This document shows positions 49,261 to 57,695 of a stretch of DNA of 64,000 bases, piece by piece. The first letter of the stretch is position 1. Every line of letters begins with the position of its first letter. The stretch covers positions 1,116,001 through 1,180,000 of the forward strand of contig JAHRCV010000001.1 of NCBI GenBank assembly GCA_019083985.1, read 5' to 3'. The translations under genes and the position numbers were made by a program. Under the pieces are notes generated by a model, which saw only the letters and a program-made list of their open reading frames with translations, searched no databases and had not been told where the DNA came from. The DNA is from Rhizobiales bacterium TNE-4. Lineage in GTDB: Bacteria > Pseudomonadota > Alphaproteobacteria > Rhizobiales > Beijerinckiaceae.

Positions 49261-52200
49261 TCATCGCCGCCTCCTCCGAAACGCCGCATTAGCAGCTTTG
49301 TGAACCCGCTCAGGGCCTATCAGGACAGTTAGCGCCTTCAGACATGCTGCGTCCCTAGCCATCCCCGCCGACAGCGCGCGCTGAATGATAGCCATGCCTT
49401 CGGGTCTTCGAACGAACCGTTTGAACTTCACCCGAGAATTCGAAAAGTCCAATATCTCAGACAACGTTGTAGTTGGACCAGAAGGACCTGCAGGCGCAGT
49501 GGGCGCTTCGTCATGAACCGCACAAGGTGCAACGGCGACTTCGGACGCAGCGGCCGTAGCTGCAGGATTTTCAATCGGCTCCAGAAACGCCGGTTTGACA
49601 CCTACTGCAGCCAGAACAGCACGGGCCTCATCTTCTGACGCGCCGCAAGGCACCATGAGCCGGACTTCAGTCCAATACCGTGCCGCTGGGTGTAGCTTGA
49701 GCCGCCAGTTGGTCCTATCGTTGCTCAGTGCAGCTTCCAAGTCGCTCACTCGGAGAAATCCCCAATAGATGTATCCTTTGGGAGTTTCTCCGAGTGAGCG
49801 GACTTTCTGCTCACGGTCATCGATCAACTTCCGAGCTGCGTCTGCACTCAGCGGCTCGATTTCTCCGCCTGCCTCGGCTCTCACACCATTCACGACAGCA
49901 GCTAAAAGATGATTGCTGCCCTTATTGGATAGACCACGCGGAACAATCACACCACGCGCCGCAGCAACGTCGAACTCATCGAACGGCAGCACATCATCCA
50001 TCGTTACAAGCTCATCGACTTGAAGGCGGTCTGATGGCTGGGCGGTGGATCTGATTTGAAGCAAGGGCCGCGAGGCGTCACGGCGAAGAGCACGGCTACG
50101 GCCGTCAGCTTGGTCCAGCTCAGCATCCACGATCTGTCGCCTCACCCGCTCAACGAATGCATCTGGATGACTTTCGCTTTTGGGAGCCATGCGCCCTCCG
50201 TCTCTCCTCATGGTGTAGAACCGTTGGCCCTGCTCGAACCATTCACCCGGCTGGAGCCGCTGGACCGGAAGCCCAAGAAGCGCCTCAGCAATGTCCTCAA
50301 CCTCGCCGGGCGGCGGCGTCAGGCGAGAGATGTCCATCAGCACGGCGACCTTGCCGAAATCGTCCCGGCCGCGAACCGCCCCGTAATGCCCAACGATGAC
50401 GCCTGCCGGACGGCCTGCAGGACGCTCAGCCCAGCGGCGTTCTAATTCTTCGACAAGCGCCTTCGGACCAACGAAACCAACGCCTCCAATTCCAGCGGCT
50501 AAGACGGACAAAACTTCGAGCGAATGCTGAACGCGAGTTGTGTTGTTCAGCGCCCGTTTGAGGTCAGCTTCTGCAGTCGGTGACAGCGGGCCGTCTGAGC
50601 GTTTAGGCGACCAACCGCGATATCCCGCGAGAGTGTCATGGACCTGATAGACTGTGACACTGTCAGGCAGCTTCGCCCGCCCTTCAGCAACTACCTTCAG
50701 ATTGGTCCACCAGAGCCGCAGCAGCTCCACATCGGCGGTGGCATCCAGCACCAGCGTCGGAACGCCAACCCAAAGCTCGTCAAAGTCGTCCCGCCATGTC
50801 AGTCGAATGCCGGTGCCAAACTTGCAGCCGTTGCCAGCAATAAAGCGGACACAGGCATCGCTGTCAGCAGGTATCGAGCTGTCCGGAAGCCGGACAGTGA
50901 GCGACTGAATAGCAACCGAACACAACCGGATGAGCTTCCGAACACGGCTGTTCCACGACGCAAAACCACTAACTTCGGTCTTCAACACTTCGCCTGACAG
51001 CCCAGCAAGATTTGTGTCGACCTTCATCAGCAGCCGATAGAGGTCCTTCCGGAACCGCTGCCATCCTTCGACGGCAGAAAACACGCGGCGCATTTCACCA
51101 AATGTCCGGGTTCGCTGCTGATTGTGGTCTAGCCGTTTAACCGGTTGCTCAACCAACCTGCGAACCGTCTCGAAACGGTCATCAAGGTCCTGCCATTCAA
51201 TCTTCGTCCAATGAGCCGCGCCGGTGAGTTCAACACTGGGGGGCCTCAGTCGGCCGCTAACCTCATCCAACCCAATAACGAAAGGCTTTCCAAATCCGCC
51301 AACCCAGCTCGGAGCGCGCGTCTCATCCACAATCACTGCGTCAAATGGCGGCAATGAGACATTCACCTTCTCGCCGTCTTCACGTTCGAAGCGGTGACGC
51401 CGCTTCAAGACAGCGGGAACACCGTTCATCAGCGTCGACGGTCCAACGAGAATGATGATGGGCGCGTCAGGTCGCTGTCGCGTATAGCCGCATTGCTCAG
51501 CGGAAGCCCGCCCAAACGGACAGGCAGCGCAGAAGTCGCGTGTAGAGCCACCTGCGGTGCGCCAGACACCGACATCAGCGAGGCGGCGGCACATCTGCCG
51601 TCCTTCACTGTCCAGCGGGTCAATCTGCTCCATGCCATACCAGACCGCGGCAACGCCCGGCTTCTTCTTGTTGAACCGAGCAGCAACGTCCTCAGCGAGT
51701 TTGTGGTCGTTGACAACAAAACCAATGCGCCGCGAAACGCCCTTCAGCCGTTCGCCTGAGACATAAGCAATGGCTGCATCAAACGCGGCCTCGCTCTTCC
51801 CGACGCCTAAATCAACGAGCGCAAGCTGCTGAGGCGCTGAAAGCGGACCCACATCGATGAAATCAGGACCGGCAAGCTCGACGCCTTTCTCTCGGGCTGC
51901 ATGGATAATGCGGTCAACAGCGACCGGCTCCACCATTTCAAAGAAGTTAGCGAAAACTCCCGGCAGCTCGGCGGCAACCTCGTCAGCGGTCTTCGTAGGC
52001 CGGACAATCCCAGCCTCCTCATCGCTGACGTAAACGGCTTCTGCAGCGGCCTTTTCTTGCTTGAGCTGCCTACGACCAATGTTTGTGACAAGCCGCTGCA
52101 AGTCGCGCAGGCGTGTTTTGATATAACTCTCAGGCCGCCCCGACAGCGCGCCACGTTCCCGAACAATAGCCGCGAGACTTTTAATGAGGGCCTGTTGGTC

Positions 52201-53115
52201 GAGCTGCGAACCCTGTCGAGCAAATGCAGCAGCGACTGCAGACTTCAGCGGCTTAAAAAAGCCTTTTCCACCCGGAACATGCGGATCATCACCAATCTGT
52301 GCAACATAACCGTCGAAACCAATCGAAGGCGCGAACGACAGGCCACTACGGATGCCAACCTTTGTAGCCCGTTTGCGCTCCTGCCGCAGAGCGGCAAGTG
52401 CGGCACCAATAGGAGCCCGGTCCAAGCGCCCTTCACTGATGCCAAGCCGCTCAGCGATAAAATCTTCACCGCTCTCGACAATGGGAGCTGCCACATAGAT
52501 GGGCTGAACTGGATAGAAGACGCTGGGGTCAATCCCAATGCAGGTTGAAAACAATTCCTTCAGCTCATCGGCATCAACAGGCGTATCAGTCAGCGCGTAT
52601 AGCCGCAGTCGAATACCTTTATCTACAACGCCGTAGCTTGACGTCTTCTGCCAAACCAGCCGGACCTCACGCAGCCATGACGGCAGCTTTGAGCGGACAT
52701 ATGCAACAATCTCTTTGATGTCCGTTTCAGTGGTTAGGCTGTCAGGAAACGGGAGGGTATCGACGTCAATCGGAATGAACGCTGATGCCGCTCCCTCAAA
52801 AGCAGCTTTGTAAGCTCCATCATCATGAAATAACCTACGGACAGGCTTTGTTGTGCTGTCCCCAACCTTAAGGCGCCCACGGATAAGGCAGGCGTCGGGG
52901 AAGGCAGCAACCCTCTTAATCAGCTCAAGCAGTTCGTCACTATTATTAACCTTGTAATGCTGGGCCAGAAACCACTTAGCGCGATCATACGATTTGACCT
53001 CCCGCCAGGATCCATCCGCGTTCTGCGCAATTGTCTTGGTGAGATTGCGGGTCCCGCGCTTCGACTGTCCCGATTGGGCAACACGCAGCGCCGTGATTTT
53101 TACTTCAGGCGGCAT
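49261..53115 (-). CDS. Putative primase-polymerase/helicase fusion replication protein
   Basis: A 1284-residue protein, probably the element's replication enzyme. Residues about 110-220 resemble an archaeo-eukaryotic primase: IPIDVDTLPF (Asp117, Asp119), WQKTSSYGVVDKGIRLRLY (the SSxG strand), and DPSVFYPVQPIYVAAPI. A helicase-like half follows: Walker A DLGVGKSEAA (near 435-444), Walker B AVIVDETRA (Asp597-Glu598), and a LDATAD motif further on. Between the Walker motifs are four cysteines (509, 529, 532, 542; spacing 19-2-9), placed as in Fe-S helicases of the XPD/DinG type, though zinc is equally possible. The start overlaps the upstream helicase gene by 11 bases. The assignments are by eye and the primase motif II lacks the usual histidine. 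Confidence 0.55.
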   Translation of the reverse strand: MPPEVKITALRVAQSGQSKRGTRNLTKTIAQNADGSWREVKSYDRAKWFLAQHYKVNNSDELLELIKRVAAFPDACLIRGRLKVGDSTTKPVRRLFHDDGAYKAAFEGAASAFIPIDVDTLPFPDSLTTETDIKEIVAYVRSKLPSWLREVRLVWQKTSSYGVVDKGIRLRLYALTDTPVDADELKELFSTCIGIDPSVFYPVQPIYVAAPIVESGEDFIAERLGISEGRLDRAPIGAALAALRQERKRATKVGIRSGLSFAPSIGFDGYVAQIGDDPHVPGGKGFFKPLKSAVAAAFARQGSQLDQQALIKSLAAIVRERGALSGRPESYIKTRLRDLQRLVTNIGRRQLKQEKAAAEAVYVSDEEAGIVRPTKTADEVAAELPGVFANFFEMVEPVAVDRIIHAAREKGVELAGPDFIDVGPLSAPQQLALVDLGVGKSEAAFDAAIAYVSGERLKGVSRRIGFVVNDHKLAEDVAARFNKKKPGVAAVWYGMEQIDPLDSEGRQMCRRLADVGVWRTAGGSTRDFCAACPFGRASAEQCGYTRQRPDAPIIILVGPSTLMNGVPAVLKRRHRFEREDGEKVNVSLPPFDAVIVDETRAPSWVGGFGKPFVIGLDEVSGRLRPPSVELTGAAHWTKIEWQDLDDRFETVRRLVEQPVKRLDHNQQRTRTFGEMRRVFSAVEGWQRFRKDLYRLLMKVDTNLAGLSGEVLKTEVSGFASWNSRVRKLIRLCSVAIQSLTVRLPDSSIPADSDACVRFIAGNGCKFGTGIRLTWRDDFDELWVGVPTLVLDATADVELLRLWWTNLKVVAEGRAKLPDSVTVYQVHDTLAGYRGWSPKRSDGPLSPTAEADLKRALNNTTRVQHSLEVLSVLAAGIGGVGFVGPKALVEELERRWAERPAGRPAGVIVGHYGAVRGRDDFGKVAVLMDISRLTPPPGEVEDIAEALLGLPVQRLQPGEWFEQGQRFYTMRRDGGRMAPKSESHPDAFVERVRRQIVDAELDQADGRSRALRRDASRPLLQIRSTAQPSDRLQVDELVTMDDVLPFDEFDVAAARGVIVPRGLSNKGSNHLLAAVVNGVRAEAGGEIEPLSADAARKLIDDREQKVRSLGETPKGYIYWGFLRVSDLEAALSNDRTNWRLKLHPAARYWTEVRLMVPCGASEDEARAVLAAVGVKPAFLEPIENPAATAAASEVAVAPCAVHDEAPTAPAGPSGPTTTLSEILDFSNSRVKFKRFVRRPEGMAIIQRALSAGMARDAACLKALTVLIGPERVHKAANAAFRRRRR

Positions 53116-54730
53116 CCGCCACCTTCACGAAGCGAACGGTCGAGAATTTGCTGCTGCCTGTTGAAACCTCAACCGCAGCAGGCGTGCAGCGGGAGAGATT
53201 GGCTATAAGCAGCGCGACAGCTTGTGCCGCCGTGGCGGGAACAGCCAATCCCGGCCAGCGGCTCAACCACCTCTGCCGCGCAAGGGCAGACACATGGGCC
53301 TTGTGATGCCAGCAGGTCAGCCACTCATCGACAAATCGGCCGTTTGCCAGCTTGAAGCGAAGGCGCACGCTGTCAGCGGCATCCGCCTTCTCATGCAGAA
53401 AGACTTCCATCGACCTGACGGCGACCGCTCCTACGGTCTCAGGCTGCAAAGCAATCCTTGTCAGCGGGCTGTCAAAGTCGGGGCGGATATCAATGTCGAT
53501 CGCGCGCGGCGTCGGATCAGAAGCAATTAGCTTCGTGCTGCAATAGGGGCAGACACGCGCTCCAATCGACACAACCGCATCGCAGGAAAAACACTGCTTA
53601 GATTTTGCCCTGCTGTCGTCTTCGCGCCGGTCAGGGATTTGCGGGTCGTCGAACGGCCCAAGCCGCCGGAAGTTGCCCGCGAAGTCGAGCACAAGGCAGT
53701 TATCTTTTCCCGGCGCAATGCGCGTCCCACGGCCGAGCTGCTGCACGAAGGTCACGGGCGACTGTGTTGGGCGGCAGAGCGCAATCAGATCGACGTTCGG
53801 TGCGTCAAAGCCGGTTGCGAAAACATCGACACCGCAAAGTGCTCTTATCTGTCCCGTTTTAAACTCAGTCAGAATGCGGCGGCGTTCATTGGTCTCTGTG
53901 TCGCCGGTGACATAAGCGGCATTGATGCCAGCTGAATTTAGTGCCGCAGCCATGTCAGCGGCATGTTCCTTGGTGCAGCAGAAAACAATCAGTGACTGCC
54001 GGCCGTGTCCAAGCCGGGCAATCTCAGCGGCTATTGCCGCGTTCGTATCGAGCGCCCCGAATTTCTGGCCCATTTGACCGACGTCAAAGTCGCCCTTGCT
54101 GACTTTGATGCCGCTGACATCAAACTGTGAGCGCAAGGCTTCGGCCGGGCCGACCAGCTTTGCCAAATAGCCTTGGCGCACGAGGTCGAGATAGCTAACC
54201 TCGTAGGAAATCTTTTCGAAATGCGGCCCATCAATCAGACGTCCGCCATCGCCGCGAAAAGGGGTCGCCGTCGCGCCGACAAGCCGCAGGGCGGGATTGG
54301 TCTCGCGCAGCGCCCGCAGAATTTGCGAAAGCATCGAGCTGTCGTCCGGCCCAAGGCGGTGAGCTTCGTCGATAAGCACAAAATCGAAGAAGCCGAGCGC
54401 CCCTTTGTAGATGCTGTGGGGCGTAGCGAAGACCGCCTGACCACTCAAATCGACCGGCCCGAGTATCGCGCAGACTTTCGACGCTGGGGCGTCGGTCCTC
54501 AGCGCCTTTAACGCATCGAAATCTTGCTCAACGAGCTCCGCCGCCGGAGCAAGGATTAACGTCCTTTTGTTGAAGCCGATTGCCCGATTTGTGACCGCTG
54601 CGAGGATGAGCGATTTTCCTGACCCTGTTGGCAGAACAGCAACGCCCGGAATGCCTGCCCTCAAATCCCAGCAGAGCGCCTCGTATGCCTCATCCTGATA
54701 GTCGCGGAGATTGATTGCACCGCTGCTCAA
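53105..54730 (-). CDS. DEAD/DEAH-box superfamily II helicase with zinc ribbon
   Basis: A 541-residue helicase. Motif Q-like LRDYQDEAYEAL, Walker A LPTGSGKSLI, DEAH box LIDEAHRLG, motif III GATATPFRGD, motif V VDVFATGFDAP, motif VI QQLGRGTRIAPGK. A four-cysteine ribbon follows (CFSCDAVVSIGARVCPYC), then a C-terminal domain of unknown role. It resembles SSL2/phage-type helicases. The most likely start is the TTG at 54730, which overlaps the previous stop as TTGA and follows a run of G; a TTG at 54748 is also in frame. Overlaps the primase-helicase gene by 11 bases. Confidence 0.85.
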   Translation of the reverse strand: MSSGAINLRDYQDEAYEALCWDLRAGIPGVAVLPTGSGKSLILAAVTNRAIGFNKRTLILAPAAELVEQDFDALKALRTDAPASKVCAILGPVDLSGQAVFATPHSIYKGALGFFDFVLIDEAHRLGPDDSSMLSQILRALRETNPALRLVGATATPFRGDGGRLIDGPHFEKISYEVSYLDLVRQGYLAKLVGPAEALRSQFDVSGIKVSKGDFDVGQMGQKFGALDTNAAIAAEIARLGHGRQSLIVFCCTKEHAADMAAALNSAGINAAYVTGDTETNERRRILTEFKTGQIRALCGVDVFATGFDAPNVDLIALCRPTQSPVTFVQQLGRGTRIAPGKDNCLVLDFAGNFRRLGPFDDPQIPDRREDDSRAKSKQCFSCDAVVSIGARVCPYCSTKLIASDPTPRAIDIDIRPDFDSPLTRIALQPETVGAVAVRSMEVFLHEKADAADSVRLRFKLANGRFVDEWLTCWHHKAHVSALARQRWLSRWPGLAVPATAAQAVALLIANLSRCTPAAVEVSTGSSKFSTVRFVKVADAA

Positions 54731-55227
54731 CGCGTGCCCCCCAGCCAAGCGGCGACATCGGCAGCGCGGTAGCGGATCGCGCCGTTGGGCGGCAGGCGCT
54801 GGAATTTCGGAACCTGCCCCTGCCGCCGACGGCGCTCAATCGTCACCACGGAGTAGCCGGACCATGCGGCGACATCCTTGACCGTTAGGAGAGCGTCAGG
54901 CGGCAACTCAGCGGGGTCAAAGTGAAGAACCTGCCGCCCCTTCGTGGGACGTTTAAGCGGCTTGGACGACCGCACAGGCAGCCTGTGAGGCTGTTCAGCG
55001 GGGGTAGCGGGCCACTCCGGCGACTGCGCCTTGCGTGGCGCAATTTTTAGGGCCCGTAGCAGAAGCGGTGTGTTCGCAATTTCTACGAAGTCCGCCGGAA
55101 GCCGAACATCGCCGTCATCCTGCACGATAACCGGCAACCGAACCCCGGCCGCAGTAATCTTCGCCAGCTCAGCGAGACCAATTCCCTGTTGGGCTGCCCA
55201 ATCCTCGAAACCGATTGTCGAAGACAT
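54727..55227 (-). CDS. AlpA/MerR-like helix-turn-helix DNA-binding protein
   Basis: A 166-residue protein whose C-terminal 55 residues are an AlpA/excisionase-type helix-turn-helix: LLTVKDVAAWSGYSVVTIERR, then QGQVPKFQRLPPNGAIRYRAADVAAWL. The N-terminal 60 residues are acidic to neutral and unrecognised; a basic Pro-rich linker joins them. AlpA-like proteins act as regulators or excisionases in P4-like satellites and islands. A strong GGAGG lies five bases before the ATG. It opens the translationally coupled AlpA-helicase-primase run. Confidence 0.8.
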   Translation of the reverse strand: MSSTIGFEDWAAQQGIGLAELAKITAAGVRLPVIVQDDGDVRLPADFVEIANTPLLLRALKIAPRKAQSPEWPATPAEQPHRLPVRSSKPLKRPTKGRQVLHFDPAELPPDALLTVKDVAAWSGYSVVTIERRRRQGQVPKFQRLPPNGAIRYRAADVAAWLGGTR

Positions 55228-55315
55228 CGAAACCTCCGTTGAAGAGGCTTCGACTAATAATCAAGTTTTCCTTGGGCTCGCCGGACAGATAAGGCTGATC
55301 TTTGTAAGGTTAGAA

Positions 55316-56116
55316 TTATTCGTTACGCAGCAATGGACGGGCTAACAATTCCTCAATCTTAAACGGGCTATAACGCCCGGGTGCGCCGGGCACCCGCTCT
55401 GGCCGATTTGCTAGAGCGTCCTGACGGCCTAATTCTTTATAAAACGCGGCGTTGGGCTTCAGATCATAACGTTCAAGCCACTGATCAATCGTACCCTCTT
55501 TTAGCGGCCTGTCCGCGTCGGGGTTTTCTTCATTGACCTTATCAATGGCGTCTCGCCGCCTGAGATTATGAAAACCCTGTTTGTAATAAATGTGAGCTAT
55601 GAAAGCATCTTTGATATGCCGATCCAACGGATTTGGCATTCCTTCATAGACGAGCGGCGATAGGAACGGATCTACATCGCCACAATTTAATTTCCAAAGA
55701 GCCACTACTGCCTTGTGCGCTAGATTTTCAACCAGCAGGTCCTGCATATCGATCAAAAACGATATAAGCATTTGCCGCTCATAAGCGTTCTGCCAGTGAT
55801 CCATGTATGTTGGATCATTCACATCCGCCGCTGGAATGTTGCCAGCCTCTACAGCTTCTTTCGAATGCTTCGATCCGGTTTGTGAAAAAACAATATTCTT
55901 CGGGCCTGTTGGATAGACCGGCAAAGGTATTCGCATCGACCCCATCCGCTCGCGCAGGATGTCCCGCCCTAATAGGTTTATCAACGGTTTAAGCTTCTCG
56001 AAAACCTCTTCACGCGCCCCAGCTGCCTCATCTTCATCATTGATGGCCGCAGCGCGCTCTTCGGCATCGCAGAAAACATCAAGCGCCCTGTGCAGCTCCT
56101 CACGCCTGCTTGTCAT
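55316..56116 (-). CDS. Unknown protein coupled to the integrase
   Basis: A 266-residue protein not recognised. It begins with a charged helical stretch (EELHRALDVFCDAEERAAAIND) and has a middle with NAYERQMLISFLIDMQDLLVENLA and a region HKAVVALWKLNCGDVDPFL. The ATG at 56116 overlaps the integrase stop by one base (TGATG), so it is made with the integrase. An 88-bp gap with AT-rich sequence separates it from the AlpA-like gene. A role in integration control is possible by context only. Confidence 0.7.
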   Translation of the reverse strand: MTSRREELHRALDVFCDAEERAAAINDEDEAAGAREEVFEKLKPLINLLGRDILRERMGSMRIPLPVYPTGPKNIVFSQTGSKHSKEAVEAGNIPAADVNDPTYMDHWQNAYERQMLISFLIDMQDLLVENLAHKAVVALWKLNCGDVDPFLSPLVYEGMPNPLDRHIKDAFIAHIYYKQGFHNLRRRDAIDKVNEENPDADRPLKEGTIDQWLERYDLKPNAAFYKELGRQDALANRPERVPGAPGRYSPFKIEELLARPLLRNE

Positions 56117-57414
56117 CACCGCACCGCCTCACGCTTTGCAGACAGAGCAACCACATTGCCCACGTTATGTTCGACGATTGCTGACAGTTTCTCATCGAGC
56201 AGCTTAAAAGCCTCGACGCGCTGCGGCCATGCATCGTCCTTGTTGTAACGAGCCACAAGGTCAGCACGGCGGTGGCCGATGCACAGCTCAGCAATGTCCT
56301 CGGCAACGCCTAACTGCGAAAGCAGCGTCCGCGTCGTGCGCCGCAAGTCATGCAATCGGAACTCCACTCCTGACAACGTAGCGGCGCGAGGCAACAAGCG
56401 GTTCCAACCACTTATTGGTCCATCAGTTTTCGACGAACGGAAGATCAGATCGTTGCCACCCTTCAGCTTAGCCTTCGCAGCCTTGCCTTTTACCGGCACA
56501 AGCTTTTTTGTACCGGCACCGCTGCCTCTTGGTTGGACTGACAGTACCGCCTGCATCAGTGGCGTCAGTGGAACCGCGTGAGCAGCGCCTGTCTTTGTGC
56601 GTTCGCCGCCCGGCAGCATAATCCGGTCTGGCAGCACGTCGCTCCATTCCAACCCTGCCAGCTCGTTGCGACGAAAGCCTGTTACCAATCCAAGACGGAT
56701 CAGACCGCCAAGCGATCCAAGCTGTCCGGCTGCCTTCCATACCTTGCGGATTTCTTCTTCCGACAGCGCGCGACCGTTCTCTTCGGCCTCCATACGCTGA
56801 GCGCGGGTCATCTTTGGCATCCGGAGGCCCGCGAGGACGTTGTAGGGCGCGATACCGCTCGAAACCGCCCATTCGCACAACGACCGGCAATGCTTCCGCA
56901 AGTCAGCCGCAGCGCCCTTCCGTCCGCTGTCGAACACAGCATCAATCTTCTCGACGAAATCAGCGCGGGTCAGTTCAGCAATGTCGCGGTTCATCAGCGA
57001 AGCCAGCCCACGGCGCAGCGTGCTCATGATGGCCTGCTTATTCACTACCTGCCGAGAATGCAGATTGCGCTCGTAGGAGTTCAAGGCCGTCTCTAGAGTG
57101 GCCTTCTCGCGCCGCTTGGCTTCACGCCGCTCAACGGCAGGATCGCGTCCAGAAGCCACCTGCCCCGAAAATTTGCGAGCGGCTTCACGCGCAGCCGCCA
57201 AACTCACGGCAGGAAACTTACCGAGCAGAACACGGCGCGGGGCTGCTTGGCGACCAGCACCGACTGGGCGGAAAACAAACACCCATGACTTTGCGCCACT
57301 TGAACGCACACGCAGCCCAAGGCCGGGGCAGCCGGCATCCTTAAACGTCTGCTCATCACGACCTCCTGAAACCGTCGCGGCTGTAGCACGCGCCTCGGTC
57401 AGCTTTTCCGCCAT
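56116..57414 (-). CDS. Tyrosine-type site-specific integrase (P4-like, DUF4102 N-terminus)
   Basis: A 432-residue recombinase. The N-terminal DUF4102-type domain has GCPGLGLRVRSSGAKSWVF and LGKFPAVSLAAAREAA. The catalytic set is present: Arg248 in VTGFRRNELAGLEW, His355 and Arg358 in LHDLRRTTRTLL, His381 in IGHRRADL, and Tyr390 in VARYNKDD. AAGGA lies nine bases upstream of the ATG. It is about 180 bp from the right attachment repeat, reads into the element, and is preceded by the paired arm-type motifs. It should catalyse tRNA-Val integration. Confidence 0.95.
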   Translation of the reverse strand: MAEKLTEARATAATVSGGRDEQTFKDAGCPGLGLRVRSSGAKSWVFVFRPVGAGRQAAPRRVLLGKFPAVSLAAAREAARKFSGQVASGRDPAVERREAKRREKATLETALNSYERNLHSRQVVNKQAIMSTLRRGLASLMNRDIAELTRADFVEKIDAVFDSGRKGAAADLRKHCRSLCEWAVSSGIAPYNVLAGLRMPKMTRAQRMEAEENGRALSEEEIRKVWKAAGQLGSLGGLIRLGLVTGFRRNELAGLEWSDVLPDRIMLPGGERTKTGAAHAVPLTPLMQAVLSVQPRGSGAGTKKLVPVKGKAAKAKLKGGNDLIFRSSKTDGPISGWNRLLPRAATLSGVEFRLHDLRRTTRTLLSQLGVAEDIAELCIGHRRADLVARYNKDDAWPQRVEAFKLLDEKLSAIVEHNVGNVVALSAKREAVR

Positions 57415-57458
57415 TGCTCAGCATCCTTAGTAGCCTGATTAAAACCGGAGCAACACGC

Positions 57459-57479
57459 TGGGCTACACCGGGGCTACAC
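57459..57479 (+). other. Paired TGGGCTACAC-like motifs, candidate integrase arm sites (right)
   Basis: TGGGCTACAC at 57459-57468 and GGGGCTACAC at 57470-57479, an 11-bp period. Located between the integrase start and the right repeat, about 118 bp inside it. Same orientation and spacing as the left pair at 38821-38841. Confidence 0.6.
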
Positions 57480-57597
57480 AAATATGATGGCTAATGATGT
57501 CAGATGCAAGAGAAACGAATGCTGTTATGCCATATATTACAACGTTTTTTCGACCACTTTAGTCAAATTGATGTTTGTTGATATCTCAGACTATTCT

Positions 57598-57649
57598 CTT
57601 CACACGGGAGGGGTCACAGGTTCAATCCCTGTCGCGCCCACCATCGTTT
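57598..57649 (+). repeat. Right attachment repeat (attR), 3' remnant of tRNA-Val
   Basis: Exact copy of 38708-38759. It contains the anticodon loop to CCA of tRNA-Val but no 5' half, so it is not a functional tRNA gene. It marks the right boundary of the element. Confidence 0.95.
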
Positions 57650-57695
57650 GCAGCTTCTTTATCAAAAGCTTTCGGTCCTTAATTTGGAAAAGCCC

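Larger units (their letters stand above)
38708..57649. mobile_element. Integrated genomic island in tRNA-Val with type I R-M cargo and its own replication genes
   Basis: Bounded by 52-bp perfect direct repeats that contain the tRNA-Val 3' half. Unit length is about 18.9 kb. It has a tyrosine integrase near the right end reading inward, paired arm-type motifs inside both ends, a leftward replication-type operon (AlpA-like protein, superfamily II helicase, primase-helicase) and a rightward hsdM-hsdS-X-DUF4268-hsdR operon, with small unknown genes between. No relaxase, type IV secretion, capsid, terminase or tail gene is seen. It therefore looks like a genomic island or satellite that can replicate itself and relies on helpers for transfer; that is inferred. 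Confidence 0.9.

Noticed and set aside
57598-57673. A possible second tRNA-Val at the right boundary
   Set aside because: Only the 3' half is present; the upstream bases do not form an acceptor 5' strand, D arm or anticodon 5' strand.
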